Part shown: piece after piece, positions 9,259 through 18,231 of the stretch
Position numbering within the stretch: the first letter of the stretch is position 1
Layout of the letters: every line of letters starts with the position of its first letter
Assembly: GCA_021809185.1 (NCBI GenBank)
Contig: JAKBAI010000021.1
Coordinates: forward strand, 1-35,608
DNA: 35,608 nucleotides
Origin: Planctomycetota bacterium
GTDB taxonomy: Bacteria; Planctomycetota; Planctomycetia; Gemmatales; Gemmataceae
Reading direction: 5' to 3'
Translations under genes and position numbers: made by a program
The notes under the pieces: generated by a model
The model's database searches: none
What the model was told of the DNA's origin: nothing
Seen by the model: the letters and a program-made list of their open reading frames with translations, nothing else

Positions 9259-9284
9259 GGGGAGTAGATGATTCTCTACTCCCC
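9259..9284. terminator. Strong hairpin between convergent genes
   Basis: GGGGAGTAGA (9259-9268) and TCTACTCCCC (9275-9284) are perfect 10-bp complements around a 6-nt loop. It lies between the stop codons of the plus-strand lipoprotein gene and the minus-strand gene ending at 9343. On the minus strand a T-run follows a few bases after the stem, fitting a terminator for that direction in particular. Confidence 0.75.
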
Positions 9285-9342
9285 ATTTCGTTCAATCAAT
9301 TTCATGATTCAATTTAAAAGAATAATTGCCGAATTCTCTGAA

Positions 9343-10194
9343 TCAATCTTCGCTTATTTTTCGGGATTCTTCAGAACCAAGAATCGTATTCCAATCGATG
9401 TTCCCTCGAGTCTCGCCTTCGAGGAGTTTTAGCCTTGTTTCTAATTCGCGCAATTTAGTAGTCATCATATCCAATCGAACGGTTTGGCTATCGGAAGCTT
9501 TGAGCCGAGGAACTTCTGGATATTTAAGTTGGCGGTTGAGAGCAGCAAAAAAGAAAAGGGGATCTCGATTTCGACTTGCCTTGGCTATCTTTCCCTCTTT
9601 TTCTGTAAAGATCGGATTCTTGGGCGGAGAATAATCGGGGTCTTCTCGTCGTTGTTCCATAATATACAAATCAGACCGCAAATAGATTAGTTCGGAAAGC
9701 TCAAAAAGACCTATTTGTCTACGTAAGTCGCTAATAAACGATTTCCATTGTTCATCGTAGAACGGATCGGCACTAATTGCCGAGATCCCTTCTAAATAAC
9801 CCAATCGATTTCGACTTAGCGTTTCGAATTGATAGACAAAAAGGCCAGATTTAGAGATTGTTTGAGCGCGGTAAAATGCTTCTCGTTCCAGAATGAGAAG
9901 GGCGATATTCATTGTAAAACGCATCCCTTCTTGTTCTGCTTGTTCAACCACAAATATCTGGAAAGGGGTAAAATAATGTCCTAATCGTTTAAATCCGGTG
10001 CATAATTGACCGGAATGTTTAATTTCCGTTGCCAGAAATTGAATGGCCAGAGGGAGTTTAGTTGTGCTTAATATTTCCTGATCCAAACTAAACAATATTT
10101 CCTGTATCGGCATCTGATCCAATATTCTCTCTCGCAGTGCACGAAAGAAATAGGACTGTTCGATATATTCTTCTGGTGGAAGTAGAGGTGTCAT
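9343..10194 (-). CDS. Conserved planctomycete-type hypothetical protein
   Basis: This 283-residue protein has no signal peptide or membrane segment and is probably cytoplasmic. It starts MTPLLPPEEYIEQSYFFRAL, is largely helical through residue 170 (FKRLGHYFTPFQIFVVEQAEQEG; FVYQFETLSRNRLGYLEGISAI), and ends with a predicted coiled coil (KLRELETRLKLLEGE). I recognise the pattern as a family conserved in Gemmata-like planctomycetes but know of no assigned function. It shares its strand with the TPR gene upstream (202-bp gap) and may be co-transcribed. No strong Shine-Dalgarno is seen before the ATG. Confidence 0.72.
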   Translation of the reverse strand: MTPLLPPEEYIEQSYFFRALRERILDQMPIQEILFSLDQEILSTTKLPLAIQFLATEIKHSGQLCTGFKRLGHYFTPFQIFVVEQAEQEGMRFTMNIALLILEREAFYRAQTISKSGLFVYQFETLSRNRLGYLEGISAISADPFYDEQWKSFISDLRRQIGLFELSELIYLRSDLYIMEQRREDPDYSPPKNPIFTEKEGKIAKASRNRDPLFFFAALNRQLKYPEVPRLKASDSQTVRLDMMTTKLRELETRLKLLEGETRGNIDWNTILGSEESRKISED

Positions 10195-10396
10195 GGATAT
10201 TGAACTCGAGAAAAAAGATAATCTCAGGGGATAAGAGACTATCTTGTACTATAACCAAAATACTTTTTTACCTTTTATTGGATTTAACTATTCATTATCG
10301 ATTAATTTAAATAATTATAAATTCTCCGAAGCCCTATTAATAGGTAGTGTTAATGATGATTCCATTCATCAATTTTTCGGGATCGGACTTTAAACT

Positions 10397-13300
10397 TTAG
10401 AGGGCATTTTTATTTTCTGAGTTATCCGCAGATTTTTGATTATTAGTTGCCTCGAGGTCAGTTGCTGGTTTTGCATTCGTGGTTACATCTTTGCTTGAAT
10501 CTTTGTTTACATCTTTGCTTGAATCTTTGTTTACATCTTTGCTTGCATTTATTGGCTCGGTTTTATCATTGTTAGGTGTTGATTCAGGTTTTTTGATAGG
10601 ATTATCCCAGATCGGTTTCCAATTATGTTTTATTTTCCACCACCACTGGGCAATACTGCCAGATTGCCGGGTAAAAGCTTCTAGCCAGCGATTGAAGCTG
10701 CGTTTGAGATCGTTGCTCAATTGGCTGCGCTCGAGCTGTTCAAAAAATGCAAGGATCGGCTTGCGTAATTCTACTAGCTGTTTCTTTTTCTCTAAAGAAG
10801 GCAAGGTCTGTAATTTAATGAGACTTTCTGCAAGAATGAATAGTAATTTAGTCGCATTGAAATACAGATGATTCTGATTGATCTTGTTTAAATGCTGGTA
10901 AGCGGCATCGGTTTTTTGTTCCAAGGCGGATTCAAAAGCCAAGAGGACATGGAAAAGGGAGAAAGAATCGTCCTGGTTTTGCAATTGTAAAGCATGTTCA
11001 CAGACCTTAACACACTCGCTATCTTTTTCCAATAACCGCAACGCTAGGACTAACGGTCGAAAATAAAATCCTTCCTGGATTGAGCGATTTTTCCAGTCGG
11101 ACATCCATTCTAATGTAAGTTCTGGAGCATCGATCGAAAGATAAGCGGCACCAACGGCAAACCATGTATAGTCATTTTCTTGAAATTTTGATTTGTAATT
11201 TTGCGTTAGTGCTATCAGGGCGGTTTTACGTTCTGGTGTCGCCAGCGCTTGAATGGATGCCAGCAAAATGGCATCAAAAATCGGGCCGGCATCTTCAAAT
11301 TCTGGTAATCGAGCTAGAAAGTTTAAGCGATTCCCATTTGAGCAACGTTCCACCCATAATCGTCCCAAGGCGGGCGAAGCATTCATATCATCGACATTTA
11401 CTTCTAGGATAGGATCGATGATTTCCGAAAACTCACTTTTTTCGATTTTTTGCGTCATATCCAAAATCATCTGATAGTTCAGTTCCCGATCCAAGGTCAA
11501 GGAGTCGTAACCTCGACGGACCATTTCGATGTCTTTACGCCGTAATCCCAAAATAATTTGGCGGGTAAGCAAGAGCGGGCCATCGGCATGTTCTTGTAAT
11601 TGCGCTAAAGTCCGAGCAGCGGCGACATCGTCATTTGTGCTGATATGTTCATCGAAAAGATAGATGCCTGCGAAAAGTTGAGTCGGATCGATCTCCAAGG
11701 CTTTTTGGAAATCGGCTTTGGCACCACGATGATCACCAAAAAGCTGCTTCGCGCGACCTCGATAAATATATGAAGATGGTTCTTGAGGTGCTAAACGGAC
11801 TAAATGTTCGGTCGCTTCAAGTTGTTCATGGTACGTTTCAGGCGAATCATACCAATTAGAAAGATGTTGCCAGCCATAATAATAATTTGGTTCATGGGTT
11901 ACAATCGCGCGCATTTTTTGAATCGCTGCTTCTTTGTTGCCACTCACCGCATGCAGCCAAGAAACACGGGCTTGTAACAATAACGGTAATTCGGACTGAC
12001 CAGTTTTTAACTTCCAATCGGCTTCAGAACAGATAGCAAATGCCTCATCGAGTTTTCCTTCGCGCGCTAATAATTCGGCTTTGCAATCGAGGCCTTGAAT
12101 AAACTGCGGGTAAACACGTAGAACCTCGTTGATTGCATCCAATTTTTCTTCAAAAGTGGCTTTTTGAACTTCTGTCCCTTCTAACCAATGAAGAAGTGTC
12201 ATCGGTTGAAATCCTTCTTTGTTTTTCCAACTATCCCGTAAAACACGATCGACCTGTTTAGACCATCCAGCGTTGCGCAGTGCAAAAACGGCACTGTTGA
12301 GTGGCATGGGCGACTCGAACGGTAAAGTGCAAACCTCGTGCAAATACTCGAGAGCCTCTTTTTGATTTCGAAGAGCTGCTGCGAGCTGCGCATATCTACT
12401 GGAAATCAAAGGTTGCCCAGCAGGATTCATATGTTCTTGCAGGAGGGCCAAACTCCGGCGTGCTTCATCATATTCCCCATCAGCTAAACAAATATCAAAT
12501 AAGGTTAAGCCCGCCGAAGTATAAATAGGGGCTAATTTTTGTGCTTCACGGAAATCGGATTTCGCTTCTTGTCTATTACCCAATTGCAAATTCGCATCGC
12601 CGCGGGTCATGATCGCGAGCGGGTTATCGGGTCGCATCTCGACTAGTTTCTGGGCAATTTCCAGGTATTTTTCATGATCGCCGACATCGTTATACCATTC
12701 TGCCAACTGTTGCCAACCCCAATAATAATTTGCAGGTTCGATAATAAGCAACGCTCTCATCTGGTCGATCGCTTCTTTATAATTCCCTGCTTGAGCTTCG
12801 ACCCAAGCCGAGCGGCCTTCTAATATTAAAGGGGGATCATCAGCAAAAATGGCAGGTTTTGTAGCTTTTCGCGCTTCGTCAAATCGGCCAAGCTGGCACC
12901 ATTTCTCGGCAAGCAGGTCGTAGGCTTCTATTTGCCGGGGATTCAGTTCAATCGCTTTTTCTAGGCATTTCAATGCCTCACTGATATGGATCGGTTGATA
13001 GAGATAGCGAACCAAAGCTAACCAGCCACGCGAATCTCCAGGCCGGGTCCGAGTAATCTCGCGCGCAATCTCTACAGCGCGTTCAGGCTGTTCACTGCGA
13101 TCGGTCCATTCATTGAGCATTCGCCAAGCCCAATCTGCTCCTGGATCCAAACGCAGACTTTGGGTAATCCGTTCAATGGCCTCATCGGTTTCTCCATGGT
13201 TCCAAAGATGTTCTGCCAGGAACCCGTGATTCACAGGATCGAGCGGCGAGCGAGCAACTGTTTGTTCTAGTACAACTCGAGCATCTTCACTCTGATTATT

Positions 13301-16300
13301 GGCATCGAGGGTTTCTGCTAATTCTCTTGCCACATAACTCCAGTTCGGGGCAATCTGGATGGCATTGCGAAAAGCATGAATCTGACCTTCAATATCCCCC
13401 ATATGTCGGCAAATCATCGCCTGATCGTACCAGAGCCGCGGTTGCATTGGAAATCGTTGCAAAGCATCATGAATCAATTCATTCGCTTTCTCGATTTCGC
13501 GTAAATGAAGTAGTTGCTGTGTCAGTGCCGACCAAGTTTGCCAGATTCCTGGATGACGAGTATTCCAATCTTGCAGATATTTAAGTAATTCTTCGGGGTC
13601 GAGAATCACTACTGCTTGGTCGCGAAATGTCAATAGACTGTCGCCAAATACCGATTGACGATCGAATTCCGCTGCAATATTGTGTAAAACCTCTTCCTTA
13701 TCTTCCTCTCCTCGTGCGAGATTCACCAATTCAGTAATGGCTATATCATGTTCGAGAGAAACCTCTAAGGCTCTTTGATAGATTTTATTCGCATCCCCAA
13801 TTCGATCCATTCGCTGGTAAATCGTCCCTAGAGTGTAAAAATAACTAGGATGATCAGGTTCTATTTCCTGAGCTATCTCTAATTCTGCAATGGCTTCTTC
13901 ATACCGATTCGTATTCAATAGTTGGAGTGCTAAGTCCCGGTGGGCGGAAGCATCTTCGGGGCATTGTTGAACGATCTGTCTTTGATGGACTATGTCTTGT
14001 AATACTTCTGTATCCGGCAGATTACTTTGTTGATCCGTTCTGCTAAGATCATTCCATAATTGCTGCAAAGGGTAATAATTTGGAAATCGCTTATAGGTTT
14101 CCCGCAGCCAATCTAAGGCAGATTGGCGACCCTCTAGATCCCCCAAGGCACGAGTCAAATTATGCATGGCGTCGTTCGCCAAGCACTCTTTCTGGAGCCG
14201 ATATTCCCAGAATTCTTTAGCTGTTTTAAGATCGGCTCGAATAAGCGCAATCCGAGCGGCACTGCGATACCAAGCTAAACTAACCAACATCTGTTCTGGT
14301 TCGTAAACGGTGTAGGCATCGGCTATCTTTTTCGCATCATTCAGTAATTCTTGACCCTTAGCTGGATCGTTATAACAGGTTTTCATCTCTGCGGCGAAAA
14401 GTAGCAAGTCCAGTTTCTCGAGAAGTTCAATTCTTGCTTTGCCGATTTTCGGTACATTTAGATTCTTCTGGAATTCTCCGGTTATTAGTTGAGAATATCC
14501 ATCCTCTAGAATCTGGAAGGCCGATTCCATATCTTCTTGTTCACTTAAGGCAATAAATAACGATCTAGTTGGAGAGGCAACTTTCCCACATAATCGATTA
14601 TGCCTTGCTTGCAGATAGTGGGTCGCTTCTGCCTGTTGATCGCGCATCGAGGAGGCACGGTAAAATGCTTCGGCAAAATTGTCATCCCGATCTTCTAAGG
14701 ATGAAGCAAATCGGTATAATTCGATAGCAGTACTGAATTGTTCTTGCTCCCAGTATAATCCTGCCAGAATAAAATAAGATCCCGCAGCGAACGGCCGCCG
14801 TTTAATCGCCTGTTCGAGAAGGTCGATCGCTTCAGGCTGTTTGGTAGGTTCTGCACCGAGCAACTGTGCATAATGTTGTGTAAATAGTGGGTCGACCGTT
14901 GCCGCTCGTTGTACCTGTTCTTTGACAACTTTTAACCGTTGATCTCGGCGGCCAAGATCTCGGTAGATAGAAATTTTGGAAAGAAGCAGTGTTGCGTCAT
15001 TGGGATATAGTTGTAATAAAGACTCCAGATTTTTCAAGATGGCATAGGGATTGGCGTCATAACGAGCGATAGCAAGCCTCCCTTGTAAAGTAATTCGGTG
15101 GTTTGGATTTGTTTCTTGAAGCTTCTCGAGTACCGCAACTGCTGTTGAGCGGTCATGTCGAAATAGACTCGATTGGATCTCGAATAATTGATTAAATAAT
15201 TGGGATTCAGGCAAGTCCAGAGATTCTAGTTTGGATTTCATGTGCTCCGGTACAATCACTAACGCACGTGGGCCGACATTGCCATACCGTTCCTGAATAG
15301 TTAGAAACGGGACTTCACTGGCCCGGTATTCGGAGAGTTCTCGCAACCAGATCGAGCACCTAATCTTATCACACCCCACGACCATTTGTGAATGAGTGTA
15401 GCCCACTTCTACCATCGTTAATAGAAATGGCAACCCTTGCTCGAGTAGGGTATACGCTGCCTCGAGAGTAACTTGAAATTCTTTTGCATAAAAATGATTT
15501 CTCTCTGCCCAAAGTCGATCTTGGTACTCGGGTAAGCCATCGAAGGTACCCATCTCGAAGGGAGGGGGTTCGATCGTTTCTACATCCCAGTAGCTGCGAA
15601 TTAATTCAAGTGTTCGAGATTCATCGACGATCTGTTTTAAACACTCCCCTTTTTCCATTCGATCTAAGCGGATGCAATAGCGGTTTTCTCGGAGGGTTTC
15701 GATCGAGGGAAGTGAACCTGTCTGTGCGTATTTATTCAGTTCTTCCGTTAAAGATACGTTGAATTTTTGATAGAATTCTTCTTCTGATGGAGCGCTTAGT
15801 TCTTGTGCAGCCTTCAAATCTAAACAAAAATAAGCTGTATCTATCTGTTTACCGACAATCCATTTTTTGACGTCTTTTTCCATTAATGGGGACATTTCGA
15901 AATAACGGTCGTAGCTTTTCCGTGCATCTTCATGAAATCCGAGATCCAGCTGAACCGAGGCCAGATGGGCCTGGAGAATCCCACTTTCCAGATTCGGAAC
16001 TAGTTCGAGAAGATGCTCGAGAGCCTCCCGGTCTCTCCCCATCAATTGAAGGAGATGGGCTTTCGATTGAATGGCTGGTCGAAAATCGGGTTGGAGTTTA
16101 AGGGCGTAATCGGTGCATTCGAGTGCTTCTTGAAATCGTTCGCAAAATTCTAAATAAGCAGACCGTTCGATCGCTAACCAAGGGCGATCGGGTGTTAACG
16201 CATCTGCCCGATTCAGATATCGTTCGGCACGGTCGAAATCGCGTAATCGAGCTGCCACAAATCCTTGAAATCCGTACCAATCTGCTCGTACTTCCGCAGG

Positions 16301-16615
16301 GGCCAATTGCCAATCGGGATATTTCAACATGAACTTCCATGTTTCCCATGGACCTAATCGTTCGAGGCGATAACGGGCGTAGTAATAAATACTTTCGTAA
16401 TGATAGGGTGTTTCTCGATATGCCTTTAAATGGAGATATCTTCCTAATTTAGGAGCACCTATCTGAATCGCTAATCTTCCCCCTAGCAATCGAGCGGAGG
16501 AGGTACTCCAACTGTTCAGGTCTGGATACTTCTTAGCGACCTGATAGGCTTGGAGGTAAAGAGTTTTTGTGTAAAGTTCTCGAATTGTCGACAAATCTTC
16601 TGAAGAGATTTCCAT
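10397..16615 (-). CDS. Giant TPR protein with embedded degenerate C39-peptidase-like domain
   Basis: The protein has 2072 residues and no signal peptide, so it is probably a cytoplasmic scaffold. TPR-type helical repeats run through about residues 1-290, 480-1710 and into the C-terminal part; an example is AIAELEIAQEIEPDHPSYFYTLG near 910. Residues about 300-460 differ. GLPFLLTMVEVGYTHSQMVVG (394-414) and YGNVGPRALVIVP (444-456) resemble the C39-like (papain-fold) domain found in large bacterial TPR proteins. The family's usual catalytic Cys before 'PATL' appears replaced (VDESRTLELI, 330-339), while His408 is kept. A module of about 165 residues occurs twice, starting near 1265 and 1545 (NYYWGWQQLAEWY versus NYYYGWQHLSNWY). 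The last 70 residues are a charged, repetitive tail (KDVNKDSS repeats). The start is supported by AGGAAAG just upstream. Its partners are unknown. Confidence 0.9.
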   Translation of the reverse strand: MEISSEDLSTIRELYTKTLYLQAYQVAKKYPDLNSWSTSSARLLGGRLAIQIGAPKLGRYLHLKAYRETPYHYESIYYYARYRLERLGPWETWKFMLKYPDWQLAPAEVRADWYGFQGFVAARLRDFDRAERYLNRADALTPDRPWLAIERSAYLEFCERFQEALECTDYALKLQPDFRPAIQSKAHLLQLMGRDREALEHLLELVPNLESGILQAHLASVQLDLGFHEDARKSYDRYFEMSPLMEKDVKKWIVGKQIDTAYFCLDLKAAQELSAPSEEEFYQKFNVSLTEELNKYAQTGSLPSIETLRENRYCIRLDRMEKGECLKQIVDESRTLELIRSYWDVETIEPPPFEMGTFDGLPEYQDRLWAERNHFYAKEFQVTLEAAYTLLEQGLPFLLTMVEVGYTHSQMVVGCDKIRCSIWLRELSEYRASEVPFLTIQERYGNVGPRALVIVPEHMKSKLESLDLPESQLFNQLFEIQSSLFRHDRSTAVAVLEKLQETNPNHRITLQGRLAIARYDANPYAILKNLESLLQLYPNDATLLLSKISIYRDLGRRDQRLKVVKEQVQRAATVDPLFTQHYAQLLGAEPTKQPEAIDLLEQAIKRRPFAAGSYFILAGLYWEQEQFSTAIELYRFASSLEDRDDNFAEAFYRASSMRDQQAEATHYLQARHNRLCGKVASPTRSLFIALSEQEDMESAFQILEDGYSQLITGEFQKNLNVPKIGKARIELLEKLDLLLFAAEMKTCYNDPAKGQELLNDAKKIADAYTVYEPEQMLVSLAWYRSAARIALIRADLKTAKEFWEYRLQKECLANDAMHNLTRALGDLEGRQSALDWLRETYKRFPNYYPLQQLWNDLSRTDQQSNLPDTEVLQDIVHQRQIVQQCPEDASAHRDLALQLLNTNRYEEAIAELEIAQEIEPDHPSYFYTLGTIYQRMDRIGDANKIYQRALEVSLEHDIAITELVNLARGEEDKEEVLHNIAAEFDRQSVFGDSLLTFRDQAVVILDPEELLKYLQDWNTRHPGIWQTWSALTQQLLHLREIEKANELIHDALQRFPMQPRLWYDQAMICRHMGDIEGQIHAFRNAIQIAPNWSYVARELAETLDANNQSEDARVVLEQTVARSPLDPVNHGFLAEHLWNHGETDEAIERITQSLRLDPGADWAWRMLNEWTDRSEQPERAVEIAREITRTRPGDSRGWLALVRYLYQPIHISEALKCLEKAIELNPRQIEAYDLLAEKWCQLGRFDEARKATKPAIFADDPPLILEGRSAWVEAQAGNYKEAIDQMRALLIIEPANYYWGWQQLAEWYNDVGDHEKYLEIAQKLVEMRPDNPLAIMTRGDANLQLGNRQEAKSDFREAQKLAPIYTSAGLTLFDICLADGEYDEARRSLALLQEHMNPAGQPLISSRYAQLAAALRNQKEALEYLHEVCTLPFESPMPLNSAVFALRNAGWSKQVDRVLRDSWKNKEGFQPMTLLHWLEGTEVQKATFEEKLDAINEVLRVYPQFIQGLDCKAELLAREGKLDEAFAICSEADWKLKTGQSELPLLLQARVSWLHAVSGNKEAAIQKMRAIVTHEPNYYYGWQHLSNWYDSPETYHEQLEATEHLVRLAPQEPSSYIYRGRAKQLFGDHRGAKADFQKALEIDPTQLFAGIYLFDEHISTNDDVAAARTLAQLQEHADGPLLLTRQIILGLRRKDIEMVRRGYDSLTLDRELNYQMILDMTQKIEKSEFSEIIDPILEVNVDDMNASPALGRLWVERCSNGNRLNFLARLPEFEDAGPIFDAILLASIQALATPERKTALIALTQNYKSKFQENDYTWFAVGAAYLSIDAPELTLEWMSDWKNRSIQEGFYFRPLVLALRLLEKDSECVKVCEHALQLQNQDDSFSLFHVLLAFESALEQKTDAAYQHLNKINQNHLYFNATKLLFILAESLIKLQTLPSLEKKKQLVELRKPILAFFEQLERSQLSNDLKRSFNRWLEAFTRQSGSIAQWWWKIKHNWKPIWDNPIKKPESTPNNDKTEPINASKDVNKDSSKDVNKDSSKDVTTNAKPATDLEATNNQKSADNSENKNAL
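10483..10546. repeat. 24-bp tandem repeat within the TPR gene tail
   Basis: The 24-bp unit starting TTACATCTTTGCTTGAATC occurs at 10483-10506 and 10507-10530, with a partial third copy from 10531. On the minus strand it encodes an 8-residue repeat, NKDSSKDV, in the disordered C-terminal tail. The copies are nearly identical at DNA level, which suggests recent slippage and possible length polymorphism. Confidence 0.85.
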
Positions 16616-17412
16616 TCTTCTTTCCTATTAACCCATTCGAAAATTACGAATTATATTCATTTTTACCCGTATGTTCGTTTGTGAATGGATTTTGTTTGAA
16701 TATGTCCCGGTCCGCTAGTTCAGACTTTTTCTAAAACATTAAAAATCATCGTTAACACTCTCGTCTAATCCTCACTGAATTCTTTCAATCTTTTTCTGCC
16801 ACGGTAGAGGGGTTCTAAACTTTTGATTCGATTTCATTACTCCGATTCGAGGATATTCCATATTTTATGACTAAGCTAAAATATATTCAGACAATAAAAG
16901 TCTTTTCCCCCTACCGATCCCGTTTCATTTTATCATCCCCGTATCTTCCATTATTACAACTACCTACAAACTTTCCCTGGATCTAACCTTGGAACTACCC
17001 TGCGCCTACCATCGATTTTAGATTCATGGTCATGATTATCAAGGATTTGATTCTTGCATCAACAGTACTTATCTACTTTCCCCGAAGCATTCCTTAAAAT
17101 CACCAGAAAAAATCGTTGAATTAAGACCTTATTTCTGAGGTAGATTCAATTTATTTTTTATATAAAATGAGACAAATGGCATACAATTTCTCGTAGACGC
17201 ACATAAAAACTAGCCCTAACCGATTATTTCTTTGACGGTTGGCAACATAAATTAAAATCCATATGGAATCGATCGGCTCGGATATCTGATTCTTCACGTG
17301 AAGGGTTCTCAAGCTAAATTCTTGATTGTGGCGCTAGTCCAAATCAGAAAAAATGTTAAAATATCAAAATAATCGATAGATTACTCTTTTTAGTGAGAAA
17401 TATGAGGTAGCA
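16616..17412. other. Gene-free AT-rich divergent region
   Basis: This stretch of about 800 bp separates the TPR gene (minus) from the toxin-like gene (plus). I find no coding frame with a credible start, no tRNA-like fold and no repeat array. A perfect TATAAT on the minus strand (16650-16655) could be the -10 of the TPR gene, but no -35 matches. A 10-bp palindrome TTCACGTGAA lies at 17293-17302. The plus strand between about 16900 and 17000 is notably pyrimidine-rich. An undetected small RNA cannot be excluded. Confidence 0.5.
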
Positions 17413-17904
17413 ATGGAGAATTCGATTCATGATCAAAGAAGTTTAAATCCCTATGGTAACGTAACAATTACCCCCTTTTTTTCTGCTTTCAGTTGGAAAA
17501 AGAATTTCCGACTCGTTTTATCTTTTACATTCATTTTTTGTTTAGTGAATATTTCTAGCATTTACTCTCAGGTAAGAAACACTGACAAAAATTCGAACGG
17601 AAAGTCAATCGAACCAACTCGGAAACAGCTCAACATTGCTGATCGAATTGGGAAAGGGCATTCCTATAATAAACATGTAGTCGAAGGGAAAGAATTTCCA
17701 AAAATTAAATCCCAAGAGGATTTTATTCGGTTGATTGCTTCTGTTATTGCCAATCCCACTAAAAAGAAATCGCTTACCAATCACAGAGAAGCTTTTTACA
17801 ATGAACAAGCGAATATTTTAGTGATCTATGATCCGAAAAGTAAAGATCTTGGTACTTGTTTTCGACCAAGCAGAGGAATAAACTATTTTAACAATTTGAA
17901 ATAA
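17413..17904 (+). CDS. Small toxin-like protein with hydrophobic anchor and BECR-like nuclease-type C-terminal domain
   Basis: The protein has 163 residues; the ATG follows GAGGT at good spacing. Residues 1-30 are a polar, basic N-terminus. Residues 31-52 (NFRLVLSFTFIFCLVNISSI region) form one hydrophobic segment, a signal anchor or a signal peptide with a long n-region. Residues 75-163 form a compact domain: GHSYNKHVVEGKEF (82-95), a helix (SQEDFIRLIASVIANP), then strands with R125-x3-Y129, ILVIYDP (135-141), GTCFRP (147-152) and a final YF. That order of His, Arg and a terminal G-T-x-F-x-P strand recalls C-terminal toxin domains of polymorphic toxins that I associate with the Barnase/EndoU/ColicinD-E5/RelE fold. 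This is pattern recognition, not a proven assignment. The immunity-like gene begins 10 bp downstream, supporting a toxin role. No long delivery domain is present. Confidence 0.6.
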   Translation: MENSIHDQRSLNPYGNVTITPFFSAFSWKKNFRLVLSFTFIFCLVNISSIYSQVRNTDKNSNGKSIEPTRKQLNIADRIGKGHSYNKHVVEGKEFPKIKSQEDFIRLIASVIANPTKKKSLTNHREAFYNEQANILVIYDPKSKDLGTCFRPSRGINYFNNLK

Positions 17905-17914
17905 GAGACGCTTA

Positions 17915-18109
17915 ATGAACAAAAAAAATACCGAAATCCCATTAAAGCTAAATTCAATTGAATTAGTTATGATTCAAAATGCTCTAAATGAGGTCTGTAA
18001 TGGGATTTCATTTTCAGACGAAGAATTTCATGCTCGGCTTGGATATGATCGATTACATTATCTGAAATTGCTTGAGAGGATTGCGAATCATAACCAAAGT
18101 GAGGATTAA
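17915..18109 (+). CDS. Small immunity-like (or antitoxin-like) protein
   Basis: This 64-residue acidic-to-neutral cytoplasmic protein has no signal or membrane segment. It contains ELVMIQNALNEVCNGISFSDEEFHARLG followed by a short helix ending in LLERIANH. The 'aLNEVcnG...EFhtRlG' pattern recalls small proteins I have seen encoded directly after toxin genes of the type upstream, where they are presumed immunity proteins. The gene starts 10 bp after the toxin-like stop codon and is almost certainly co-transcribed with it. Its ribosome-binding site is weak (AAGAGACG). If the toxin acts in the cytoplasm instead of outside, this would be an antitoxin. Confidence 0.62.
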   Translation: MNKKNTEIPLKLNSIELVMIQNALNEVCNGISFSDEEFHARLGYDRLHYLKLLERIANHNQSED

Positions 18110-18137
18110 CAATTTAATTATAACAAAAGATTTAATC

Positions 18138-18230
18138 TCTGATTCGGTAAAGAGTATAGCTCGCCCTTAATAAAAATAAGAGACGTTTTGAATGAATCTT
18201 CAATGACAATCAGATAACTCTTGAATCAGA
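18138..18230. repeat. Long-range two-part inverted repeat between convergent genes
   Basis: TCTGATTC (18138-18145) pairs with GAATCAGA (18223-18230), and AGAGT (18151-18155) pairs with ACTCT (18217-18221). Together they form an interrupted stem around a 61-nt interior. It lies between the immunity-like gene and the convergent PQQ-propeller gene, so it may act as a terminator for either. There is no T-tract. Confidence 0.35.
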
Positions 18231-18231
18231 A

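Noticed and set aside
10483-10546. CRISPR-like repeat array
   Set aside because: The repeats are directly adjacent without spacers and stay in the reading frame of the TPR protein.
15484-16349. Several open frames opposite the TPR gene
   Set aside because: They are shadows of the long coding strand with no motifs and no ribosome-binding sites.
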